Assembly: GCA_009746045.1 (NCBI GenBank)
Contig: RPFO01000253.1
Location: 5,528,145 to 5,592,144 of the forward strand
Direction: 5' to 3'
Length of the DNA: 64,000 nt
Source: Mesostigma viride
Taxonomy: Eukaryota; Streptophyta; Mesostigmatophyceae; Mesostigmatales; Mesostigmataceae
Shown: positions 24,580 through 33,809 of the stretch, piece by piece
Layout: each line of letters starts with the position of its first letter
How positions within the stretch are numbered: the stretch's first letter is position 1
Position numbers and translations under genes: made by a program
Notes under the pieces: generated by a model
Seen by the model: the letters and a program-made list of their open reading frames with translations, nothing else
What the model was told of the DNA's origin: nothing
Database searches by the model: none

Positions 24580-25501
24580 TAGTGATTTCAGCACCATGCC
24601 TCTAGACGACAGAAATTATGATCATTTTGCCTACTCCTCCCTTCGTGAACAATATACTGTTCCCTTCTCCTATGGGCACCATCCTGAAACGGTGGCCCCT
24701 TCTAGACCCCTATCCAAAGCCTTTCCTCTTCCTTCTTTCTATCCCTCTAGCTTATGTGGCAGTGGAAGACAGTGGTCCTATGGGTAAATCTGATCCTTCC
24801 CATCCTCCTAAGCCCCCTGCTCTTCCCCTCTTTGCTAACCTTCCCAAGTTGGATGTCAAGTCTACCCCTCAACAGTTTTTCACTTTTATTATGTTGCTTA
24901 CCCAGAACACAGAGTCGTGGCAAAATCATAATAGATGGTGTCTCCCTGATGATGAATTAGTCCCTCACTATCTTACTACCTGTATTACCCCTGAGCTTGC
25001 TAACCTCATTCAGTGTGAATCCTTGGCCTCTCATGCCTACTACCCTAACTCAGTAGCAAGATTGTTTAAGCGGTTAGAGAGCCATTTAGTTCCTCCTGAT
25101 GCAGATTGGCAGGATAGATTAGCCTTTGGTACTTTGCAGCAAGGTACTAAACCGTTAAGGAGTATATGAAAGAATTTGATGCACAGGTGGTACGAATTAG
25201 GGATTTGTCGGGCGCAGAAGTACGTGCTCGTTTCCTTCAAGGCCTCAGTAGACCCTTATTACGTGAGGTAAAACGCCAGTTCTCTGCCTACCGTTTCACT
25301 GATCTGCCCCTCAAGCATGTGCGACAGCGTCTATTAAGAGTAGCAGATTTCTTTACCACTCCTCTTCCTACCCATCTCCTCCGTGTTGCTGATTGCATGT
25401 ATGCTCATGCTCCTTTGTGTACTAGGGTTCATAACCTTGTCCTCACTCCTGAAGAAGAATAGGCATATGTAGAAGAATTAGATATGTGGGTTACAGATAT
25501 A

Positions 25502-25590
25502 TCGAACACGCGGACAAGATAACGGCAGGCTCGAGCTACCATGGTCCGGATTCTCCCGATTTCTGGCCTGCGCTGGTTGTCTCCTTGATA
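25502..25590 (+). repeat. PLE 5' terminal direct repeat
   Basis: It matches 30062-30154 except for ATTA inserted in the downstream copy. The following 5' UTR (25591-26534) is rich in hairpins, for example TCGTCGG-GCTAGT-CCGACGA near 25686-25705 and ACCGG-CACTC-CCGGT near 25719-25733. Confidence 0.9.
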
Positions 25591-26534
25591 TTAGATTGGT
25601 TGAATATAGTTCGTTTTCGGCTAGGAGGCGTGGCCTTTGCATGACGGGCAAGAGGATTTCAGCCGTGGGCAACCAAGCACACATGTCGTCGGGCTAGTCC
25701 GACGAGTGCGCACGTGAACCGGCACTCCCGGTCACACACGACACCATAGAGATAGTCAGCTGCACCGCCTCATTTCGGCGAAACCCATAGTTCCATCGGA
25801 ATCGTTTCAGCGGCCGGCATTTCCTCTCCGCGTTTCCTCAACCTCGTTTTCAGGACTCCTACTCATCGTTCCTGCTTTCTCCTCTTCCACGCAGGTTGTG
25901 GCTTTTTTGATTTTTGAAAGCCACGAATGTACCCGGGGATGGGACGCTTCGGCTGCCTCAATGCCTACACATTCAATACGATGTCCCCCTCTCACCTTCC
26001 TCCATCATTCCGCTCACATTGCACTACGTGTCTGTGTTTTGTTCTTTTTCTTGTTCTCGTTTGTTTTGCTGTTCTTGTCCTTTTTCTTTTACTCTTACTG
26101 AGGGAGCTAGGCTGGGCTGCGCGCTGTGTGTGCTACTCTCGTGTTTTTCTGTGGGCACTTGAGAGACTAACCAAGGATCGGGCCCCCCACACGGCAATAT
26201 CAGCCTTTGCTTTTGTTTACCCTCCCATATCTCTTTACAAACGCCAAAAAAACACAAAGGCAGGAGCACGGTGACTCATCTGGAACATGAAGAAGGGAAA
26301 TCTTTTCGTTACAGGAAAGAGGTGTCAAGTATGACAATTGGAAGGCCCCCCCACTGGGAATCCACATGTTCCGAGTCCATTCAGCTGTGTTGTTAGCCAC
26401 ATCCTGCCCCAGGGAGATGCATCATGGACCACCGCTATCGCGTAACGGGTGTTACGCAGTGAATATTGACTTACCTCAATATGCTCCGCTCTGGTTCTGT
26501 TTGATGTCTTAGCTCTCAGTGCATCTGAATCATC

Positions 26535-29500
26535 ATGAAACACCTTATGACTTTCTGGCATGCTCTTACCCTCCACAGAATACGGCAATCCAGTGGCATT
26601 GATTACCGGAAGTACACTGCTATTTCTCGGCAGTTCCCCTATCGTATCTCCTCACAGGCATGGCGGAAGCGTTGTCGCATCAACACGCGCCATAACCATC
26701 ACTGCAAGGATGACCATACTCTACGTCGCCTCCGGCGCTTACAGCGCACGCATTTGTCGCTTACCAACTCCACTCGCCCACACCCCGTAAGCACCCGTCG
26801 CGTCATTTATGCCATTTACAACCGCAGGTACCCTCAGCGTATCTACGTTGGCCAGACGCAACGGGATGCCTGGACGCGTTTTCAGGAACATGTCCGAGCG
26901 GCACGCCGCCTTCATATTGGCCGCCCTGCCGCCAACGACGACACCCCCCTACATGGCGCCATGGCCCAATACGGGTGGTGGGATTGGCGAGTCGTCCCCT
27001 TGGAACATGTCCCCGGCACCTTTACCGGCGCCGCTTTTCGCAAAGCCGCAGGGCATCGGGAAACGTTTTGGAAACGAATGTTACATGCATTTCTGCCCCA
27101 CGGTTTTTGCATTGAAGGCAAGAGTTTCAAAGCTCGGTCTCGCCGCCGCCCGCCTCCCCTCCGTCCCCGCCCTCTTATGTTCATCCGTGCCTGGCGTCTG
27201 AAGCACAATCTCCACCCATATCGCCCCTATCCCCCCAGCGTCACCCCGGCCCCTCCACCTTCCACACATGTGTCCACCGATCCTTCCCTTTACTCCACCA
27301 GTCTCCGCTGCTTACGTCACATGTCTCGGCTTATGCAACGCGGCAACTTTCATGCATCCTATCTCGAAGCCTGCAGCTTGAAGAAGCTTACCAGCTTACA
27401 CATTGCCGTCGGGTCGTGCTCCCCAGCTGATCTGCAAGTCCCCCGCTCCCATGCCACTAGTCTGCGAGGCCTTCTCTCACGTATCATTCGGCACCGTGTC
27501 AATGGGAATGCAGATGCACTGCGTCCGCGCCGTTTGCTGATCTCACCTTTCATTCATGCTGCGATGGATGAGCTGTGTTTGCCACACATTCTGCATTTGC
27601 CGCAAGTGCAGGCTGCGATGCCGCTCGTGGTGCGCAACACTTTCGGCACTCCCATTGCCGCCTGGCATTACTCTCCCACCTTGGGACAAATGGTTTTCAG
27701 CAACGGGAAGGTCAGCCGCGATACAACGCCCACCGAGCTGGCCACCATCTTGGCAGGGCCCTGCCCCTGCCAACAACAACGGTATTTCAAGTACCTTGAT
27801 CCCACCTCACAGCACGTCATGACCGCTGACCTCAGCATCCTGCCGAGCCACACGCTTGTAGACCTTTTTGCCAAAGGCACCAAGTTTCGGCCGTGGGTCC
27901 AGCGCACGTGTGCCAAAGAGGTGAATGCACTGCTCTCCACATCACTGCGCAAATTCTGCAATGCCATGAGCACGGACCTACAGCTTGCTCCCCTTGCCAT
28001 GGAACCGTGGTTTCGCGCCGTCATTCACGAATGCAATGCACGTCTCACCAGGCTTGATTACCGTCTCCAGCAGGTCCACCGCACCACCTGGCTCAACACC
28101 ACAGATAAAGCACTTCTTGACCACTTCAAGCAGGACTTTATCATCACGTGTGTTGACAAGAGTGCCAACAACTTTGCTTTCATATGCAAGAAGCACTACC
28201 TTGCTACTTTGCAACACGAGTTGGCGTCCAGCCCTACCTATGTTCAGCGTGCACAGTCCACCGCCAGTATCACTGCTGCTCATCGGGCTTTTCTGCACAG
28301 CCAAAACATTTTTGCTCGGGCATTCCTTAAGCGGCAGCGACGCGCCACCACCACTACGTTCCCATATCTGTATCTCACTCTTAAGCTGCACAAAACTCCT
28401 GTTGCTTTGCGCACCATTGCTGCGTCGCATTCAGCCCCACTGATGCCTCTCTCGAAACTCATCTGCCATGCTTTGAATGCTCTTCTCCCCGAAGCCAATG
28501 CATTATGGGTGGAGGTGCTGTCGAATGCCGGGTATGAATGCGCTGGTAGTTGGATCGTCATAGACTCAGCCCAAGTACGCCTACGCCTTGCCGCCCTTAG
28601 CCGTTCTAAGACAGCAGCAGAGAAACGTATACCTATGCCCATAGCCACCTATGATTTCACCACTCTATATACCACACTAGATTTGCACGATTTGAAAGCT
28701 CGTTTAGATAGCCTCCTTACTCGTCTGTATGCACGTAGGCCTCACGGGCGCAACCACCTGCACGTGCGTGTTTCTCAGACCAAGCCCACGGCAACGTGGC
28801 TCTCAGGGATCGCGGCAGGTGCTATCGTGCGGGATGGTTATAATTATATTATCACGAAGGCTGACCTTGTCCATTGGATCTCTTATCTTGTTGATAACAC
28901 CTTCATCTGTTTTGCGGGCAATGTATACCAACAAGCTATCGGCATCCCTATGGGCACTAACTGTGCCGGGCTCCTTGCAAACCTCTATCTATACACTTAT
29001 GAGCTTGCATTCATGGAGAATCTCATTGCCTCAAACGATGATGTTCTCATCAGGCGTTTTATCCATACATGTCGATACATTGATGATGTCATCGCTTTCG
29101 ACAACCCTGATTTCGCAACCCATTTGTATATCACCGCTGGTCTGCCTGGCATCTACCCGCAAGCGTCCCTCACATTAAAGCTCACGTCGGAGGATACTCA
29201 TTGCAATTACCTCGATCTTAACATTACCCATAACAAGAAGGGCTGGCGTACGGCTGTCTATGATAAGCGCAAGGATCCTAAATACCAGCAAATTCCTTTT
29301 ATTCGTTACCCCGATATTCACAGTCTCCTTTCCCACACAGCAAAATATGGTGTTGTTCTTTCTCAGTTACATCGTTTTTCCCGTCTTTGTTCTTATCGTG
29401 TTGATTTCATCACGACTCTTGTTGAACTCTTGCAGCGTTTATTGGTCAAAGACTATGACCGAGCCATTATGCTCCGTCAAGTCCGATGTTTTTTGCAACG

Positions 29501-29591
29501 TCACCCACATCTGTTCGGTGCTGCCCCTTGGCACAAGCTCTACAAACAGGTCGTGGACCGGCTGGATCGCATAGTATCTCCGCACATCTGA
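26535..29591 (+). CDS. PLE polyprotein: GIY-YIG endonuclease plus reverse transcriptase
   Basis: This uninterrupted 1018-aa ORF is the only intact transposon protein in the window. Residues about 88-180 form a GIY-YIG nuclease: RVIYAIYNRR, RIYVGQTQRDAW, and later HRETFWKRMLHAFLPHGF with the expected Glu and Pro/Gly. The reverse transcriptase fills the C-terminal half: VDKSANNFAFICKKHY near 540, KLHKTPVALRTIAASHS near 620, YDFTTLYTTLDLHDL near 702 (motif A Asp), GIPMGTNCAGLLANL near 800 (motif B), and CRYIDDVIAF near 846 (catalytic YxDD). Canonical Penelope elements have the nuclease C-terminal; this N-terminal order defines the Chlamys/Naiad group. The nuclease is thought to nick target DNA and the RT to copy the RNA there. 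All catalytic positions that I can check are present, so activity is plausible. Confidence 0.93.
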   Translation: MKHLMTFWHALTLHRIRQSSGIDYRKYTAISRQFPYRISSQAWRKRCRINTRHNHHCKDDHTLRRLRRLQRTHLSLTNSTRPHPVSTRRVIYAIYNRRYPQRIYVGQTQRDAWTRFQEHVRAARRLHIGRPAANDDTPLHGAMAQYGWWDWRVVPLEHVPGTFTGAAFRKAAGHRETFWKRMLHAFLPHGFCIEGKSFKARSRRRPPPLRPRPLMFIRAWRLKHNLHPYRPYPPSVTPAPPPSTHVSTDPSLYSTSLRCLRHMSRLMQRGNFHASYLEACSLKKLTSLHIAVGSCSPADLQVPRSHATSLRGLLSRIIRHRVNGNADALRPRRLLISPFIHAAMDELCLPHILHLPQVQAAMPLVVRNTFGTPIAAWHYSPTLGQMVFSNGKVSRDTTPTELATILAGPCPCQQQRYFKYLDPTSQHVMTADLSILPSHTLVDLFAKGTKFRPWVQRTCAKEVNALLSTSLRKFCNAMSTDLQLAPLAMEPWFRAVIHECNARLTRLDYRLQQVHRTTWLNTTDKALLDHFKQDFIITCVDKSANNFAFICKKHYLATLQHELASSPTYVQRAQSTASITAAHRAFLHSQNIFARAFLKRQRRATTTTFPYLYLTLKLHKTPVALRTIAASHSAPLMPLSKLICHALNALLPEANALWVEVLSNAGYECAGSWIVIDSAQVRLRLAALSRSKTAAEKRIPMPIATYDFTTLYTTLDLHDLKARLDSLLTRLYARRPHGRNHLHVRVSQTKPTATWLSGIAAGAIVRDGYNYIITKADLVHWISYLVDNTFICFAGNVYQQAIGIPMGTNCAGLLANLYLYTYELAFMENLIASNDDVLIRRFIHTCRYIDDVIAFDNPDFATHLYITAGLPGIYPQASLTLKLTSEDTHCNYLDLNITHNKKGWRTAVYDKRKDPKYQQIPFIRYPDIHSLLSHTAKYGVVLSQLHRFSRLCSYRVDFITTLVELLQRLLVKDYDRAIMLRQVRCFLQRHPHLFGAAPWHKLYKQVVDRLDRIVSPHI

Positions 29592-30061
29592 ACCCTGTGA
29601 TGCCAGATCTCCTTTGCGGCCGTTCCGAGCTTGGCACTGGATTCGTTGTCCACATCGTCGCGTCGCTGCCGCAACACGATGTTTTCTGGCATCCGCGGGC
29701 TTTTGGTTCCCGCCGCACATTTGAAAGTGCTGTCCTCCGGCTTTTTGCCTTTGCACCGTGTGCAGTTCTTGGACGTTTGGAATCATGGCATGGCTAACGT
29801 GATGACTGACTAGCTAGACCTTTTCAGTGGTTTTCCATTTGCGGGTATTTCCTCGTAAATGGTGGGAGAGCGATCGCAGCAATGGTGCTCACCACTAGAC
29901 ACTCCCGGCCAGTTAGGCTCGAAACACACGCCCTGATCAAGCATGCTGTTTCCGGCCCCACCGTCTAGGTCATCTAGTCGCTCTACACGTACGCCAGCCA
30001 TAATTTCAATGCACAAGGATACACATTTCCATCACCATTCATCTTCATCATCCTGAACGAC

Positions 30062-30154
30062 TCGAACACGCGGACAATTAAGATAACGGCAGGCTCGAGC
30101 TACCATGGTCCGGATTCTCCCGATTTCTGGCCTGCGCTGGTTGTCTCCTTGATA
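30062..30154 (+). repeat. PLE 3' terminal direct repeat
   Basis: Second copy of the repeat at 25502-25590. The preceding 3' UTR (29592-30061) is the part most often kept in truncated PLE copies. Confidence 0.9.
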
Positions 30155-30654
30155 TCTGCATTGGATGTGTCTCACATCTCGTGTTATCACTGTCATGAGG
30201 TGGGCCATCTTAAGGCGGAGTGCCCCAAGTTCCTTTCTGGTGCTCCCCCTCATCCCGATGCTCGCCCTCCTCGTACCCCTCAGCGTGCTCTTGTTCGTCC
30301 CACTCCAGGACGCATTCCCTCAGCTACCCCTAGTAGGCTGAATGCTGTGCAGACAGGACCCTCAGGGTTCCCCTATGATAATCAGGCTCCTGCACCCTCT
30401 TCGCTCCCTCGCGACCCTCCAGCAGTGGCTTTTTCGCCAGGGACTTCTTCGGGGTTAGTCCCAATGGATGTGGGGGGGGAGGGGGAACAGTAGGCCTGTT
30501 AGCCGGGGGTAACCTGGACAGGTCCTTAGATAGTACCCCAGATAATCATTTTTGCCTGCCTGTTTTTATAACCTCTGTAGGAGCTGAATCATCCCTACCA
30601 CTACGTGTCCGTCCTCTTATGTTTTTGAATGGTGGCTTAACCGTTCCCCACACT

Positions 30655-31031
30655 GTTGTAGACCCCTTCTTGCATGCTGATGACTACTTTTGAATGTCTT
30701 TGTGTTAGTGGATAGCGGTGCAGCTAGCTCCTTTGTGAGCGAGGCCCTAGTTAAGCGTTTAATTAGGACTAGTCCCTATCCCTCACAACAAACCTGTCAC
30801 TGTCCATTATGCTGTCATACAAGGACGTACTGTCAACCTGACGGCCACTATAGGCCCTATCACTACCGCTGATGTATTACTAGGATTAGATTGGCACCAG
30901 GATAATAAGATTACTATTAATTAGTATACCATGGTCATTTGGTTTCCAGATAGCTCTTACTGGGTACCGGAACGTCATTATAGAGTAGAAAATTTATCCT
31001 TGGTAGATATTACTCCTCCTACACCTGTTGA
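30655..31031 (+). pseudogene. Gypsy aspartic protease
   Basis: VLVDSGAASSFVSEALVKRL carries the retropepsin DSGA active-site motif. After a frameshift near 30780 the second half has VLLGLDWHQ, the usual 'LLG.DW' flap-side motif. An in-frame TAG near 30922 falls where related proteins usually have Trp. The segment stops at the insertion site of the foldback element, CTGTTGA at 31025-31031. Confidence 0.8.
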
Positions 31032-31183
31032 AGTTGTACAAGCTAACGCTTATACTTTTTATGCGCAAACCTTTTAGCTAAGGTTAACGCATATTCTTAC
31101 ATCCTGCGCAGGATGTAAGAATATGCGTTAACCTTAGCTAAAAGGTTTGCGCATAAAAAGTATAAGCGTTAGCTTGTACAACT
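31032..31183. repeat. 152-bp perfect palindrome
   Basis: The left arm (31032-31107) and right arm (31108-31183) are exact reverse complements with no spacer, centred in TCCTGCGCAGGA. I compared the arms base by base. Such a structure can extrude as a cruciform. Confidence 0.95.
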
Positions 31184-31658
31184 TAAAACCTTGCGCATTG
31201 GGGCGAAATATTAAGCGGTTCCCTAACTAGGGTTTACTTCCGCACCGAATTACTAATTCGATATCGAATTACTGATTCGATATTAATCCCGGGAATAGGT
31301 CCGATATCTACCTCGCGAGGCGATTAGTTAGGTCCGACCGGTGCCCCGGCGGATCCTCCCAAATAATCCCTACTCGGCACTGTCCCCACGAGGTTTCGAA
31401 CCCGCGCAGGATGTAAGAATATGCGTTAACCTTAGCTAAAAGGTTTGCGCATAAAAAGTATAAGCGTTAGCTTGTACAACTTAGAACCGGCGCGGCGCGG
31501 AAGTCACGGGTTCGAAACCTCGTGGGGACAGTGCCGAGTAGGGATTATTTGGGAGGATCCGCCGGGGCACCGGTCGGACCTAACTAATCGCCTCGCGAGG
31601 TAGATATCGGACCTATTCCCGGGATTAATATCGAATCAGTAATTCGGGGTTCTTTGAA

Positions 31659-33627
31659 CGGAGTTTCTTCTATACGTGAATGCGGGAACAAGAGGCCGCT
31701 GGATGAGCGGCTTATAGGTCGTAGTGTTTACTCGTAGCTGTTTGGCTAGAGCTTTTGTGATTAGTAGATGCAATATAGTGCATGGTTGAAAAATGAATTA
31801 AATAAAATGTGCGTTCCGCGCTTGGGTTGATTATACCCGGGCGGAACGGGGCGTGAGGTGCAGTGCCCCTGAAAAGAACAACCTACGCATTATTTAATAC
31901 TAGCCGTGCAGATTCGGGATATTCTACTCCCGGTCTGTACGGTTAGCGTCTTACTAGCATCCACTGAACATAAGGGTTTAATGACGTCAGTTAGCTAGGG
32001 ATAAGGGAGGTTTTGCGACTAAAAGCCGCTCTGGCTGGTTTTGTCGGCCTCTTTCTTTGCTCGTTGTCGTTGCGGCGGCAGCCGCAGCTATGGGTGCTGC
32101 GGAGCAAAATCCCAAAAGCACTGGTTGCACTGGCCACTTGGCCAGTGGTGAGACTTCCAGTTGTTAACCGGCCAGGCGTAGTTCCTCGCCCGGTTAACTA
32201 AAAGAAAAGAAAATGATTACCTCCGGTCCGCACCTTTTCCCCAGCTTGGGGTCTTTGGTGGGCCGGATGCCGTGACAGGTGCTCAACTGTCGCTTGGTCG
32301 GCCCAGTGCGCGAGCTGGTGCTCCGTACCTGGGGATGCTTGCACCCCGGGTTGGAGCCGGATGGCTGGCACTGGCGACCCGTGTCTCGGTCCGCGCGGCC
32401 TGCGGCTTTTTCTTCGGAAATTGCTGCTGGCCAGCAAACTTTGCAATTGCCTTCCGCCGAGGGGGGGTGGTTGGGGCTGGGGACGGCGATGGGAAAAGCG
32501 CCTAAGCTAGAAATTTTTTCCCCACGCATAGAAACCTCGGGGGGGAATGCGGTCTTGGCTGAACGGACTCTCGTTCAGCCAGGTGCCTGGGGCTGTGGCC
32601 TCGGGCATCCGGGCTGGCGGGGCCTGGGCTAGGACCACGTTTTTTCTCGAAGCACCCCGGGTCTATGGGGAGACGGCCATAGCGGTACCGACTCGGGGCC
32701 CCGAGAGGGGTCATGATAGGCTGGCCGTGCGCAATCGCAGTGCAAATGCGCTGGGCCTTTTTGGGCCTGGCCATGCATCCACAGCCGCCGGGCACACGCC
32801 TCCCGATGTGGAGGGGCTCCCGTTTTGCGGCAGGGCGGTCACTTGTGACAACGAGCAAGGTGGAGTGCGGCTTCAAGGGAAAGCCAGGGCGGGGGTGATT
32901 GGGCAACGTACTTCATGAAGGGCCTTGAACGGCGTGCCTCCGGGCATGTCAATTAGTGTCACATGTATGCTTCCACTTATTGTTTTAATGAAGATGCTGG
33001 TTTTTGTGGGAGCTACGTGGGACATGAATCGGGGTTTCAAAGAACGCTAACGATTCACGGAGTTTCTTCTATACGTGAATGCGGGAACAAGAGGCCGCTG
33101 GATGAGCGGCTTATAGGTCGTAGTGTTTACTCGTAGCTGTTTGGCTAGAGCTTTTGTGATTAGTAGATGCAATATAGTGCATGGTTGAAAAATGAATTAA
33201 ATAAAATGTGCGTTCCGCGCTTGGGTTGATTATACCCGGGCGGAACGGGGCGTGAGGTGCAGTGCCCCTGAAAAGAACAACCTACGCATTATTTAATACT
33301 AGCCGTGCAGATTCGGGATATTCTACTCCCGGTCTGTACGGTTAGCGTCTTACTAGCATCCACTGAACATAAGGGTTTAATGACGTCAGTTAGCTAGGGA
33401 TAAGGGAGGTTTTGCGACTAAAAGCCGCTCTGGCTGGTTTTGTCGGCCTCTTTCTTTGCTCCCCACCCACCCACCCTTGTCTTGGTTGCCTCTAGGGCAA
33501 CGTACTTCATATGAAGGGCCTTGAACGGCGTGCCTCCGGGCATGTCAATTAGTGTCACATGTATGCTTCCACTTATTGTTTTAATGAAGATGCTGGTTTT
33601 TGTGGGAGCTACGTGGGACATGAATCG
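31659..33627 (+). mobile_element. Split-direct-repeat element (TOC1/Kangaroo/PAT-like, non-autonomous)
   Basis: Direct repeats are arranged A1-internal-B1-A2-B2. A1 is 31659-32062 and A2 is 33058-33461, each 404 bp and apparently identical. B1 is 32902-33031 and B2 is 33495-33627. This split arrangement is the hallmark of DIRS-superfamily elements of the PAT/Kangaroo/TOC1 kind, which integrate with a tyrosine recombinase via a circle. The 839-bp interior (32063-32901) encodes neither RT nor recombinase. Complementary words TTCTTTGAA before A1 and TTCAAAGAA in the B1-A2 linker fit a circle-junction role. Confidence 0.75.
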
Positions 33628-33809
33628 ATATCGAATTAGTAATTCGGTGCGGAAGTAAACCCTAGTTAGGGAACCGCTAGGGTTAATATTTTAGGGTTAA
33701 TATTTCGCCCCAATGCGCAAGGTTTTAAGTTGTACAAGCTAACGCTTATACTTTTTATGCGCAAACCTTTTAGCTAAGGTTAACGCATATTCTTACATCC
33801 TGCGCAGGA

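Larger units (their letters stand above)
25502..30154 (+). mobile_element. Full-length Penelope-like element (Chlamys type)
   Basis: An 89-bp sequence beginning TCGAACACGCGGACAAGATA and ending TCTCCTTGATA (25502-25590) recurs as a direct repeat at 30062-30154 with a 4-bp insertion. This is the short LTR-like repeat typical of PLEs. Between them lies one long ORF (26535-29591). The element sits in gypsy gag and gag resumes immediately after 30154. Fragments of the same family occur at 15986-16751, 19763-20587, 38833-39329 and 54097-54300. Confidence 0.92.
31032..33809. mobile_element. Foldback element with terminal direct and inverted repeats
   Basis: Flanked by the 7-bp duplication CTGTTGA (31025-31031 and 33810-33816); removing it with one duplication restores the gypsy frame. 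A 76-bp unit occurs four times: minus-type at 31032-31107, plus-type at 31108-31183 and 31407-31482, minus-type at 33728-33803. A second inverted pair of about 145 bp lies at 31257-31401 and 31504-31648. Right-end sequence 33626-33727 is the inverted counterpart of 31184-31265. No ORF is present. The centre is a separate split-direct-repeat element. The superfamily is unknown; a tRNA B-box-like word GGTTCGAAACC is part of the inverted arms. Confidence 0.75.

Noticed and set aside
25680-25740. Hammerhead ribozyme in the PLE 5' region
   Set aside because: The core would be CCGACGA instead of CUGANGA and the GAAA strand is not in register, so it is not annotated as a ribozyme.
31490-31530. tRNA-like B-box GGTTCGAAACC as a tRNA gene or SINE head
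   Set aside because: The flanking bases do not form a full five-pair T-stem and no A-box or acceptor stem is found; it lies within an inverted repeat, so at most a remote tRNA origin.
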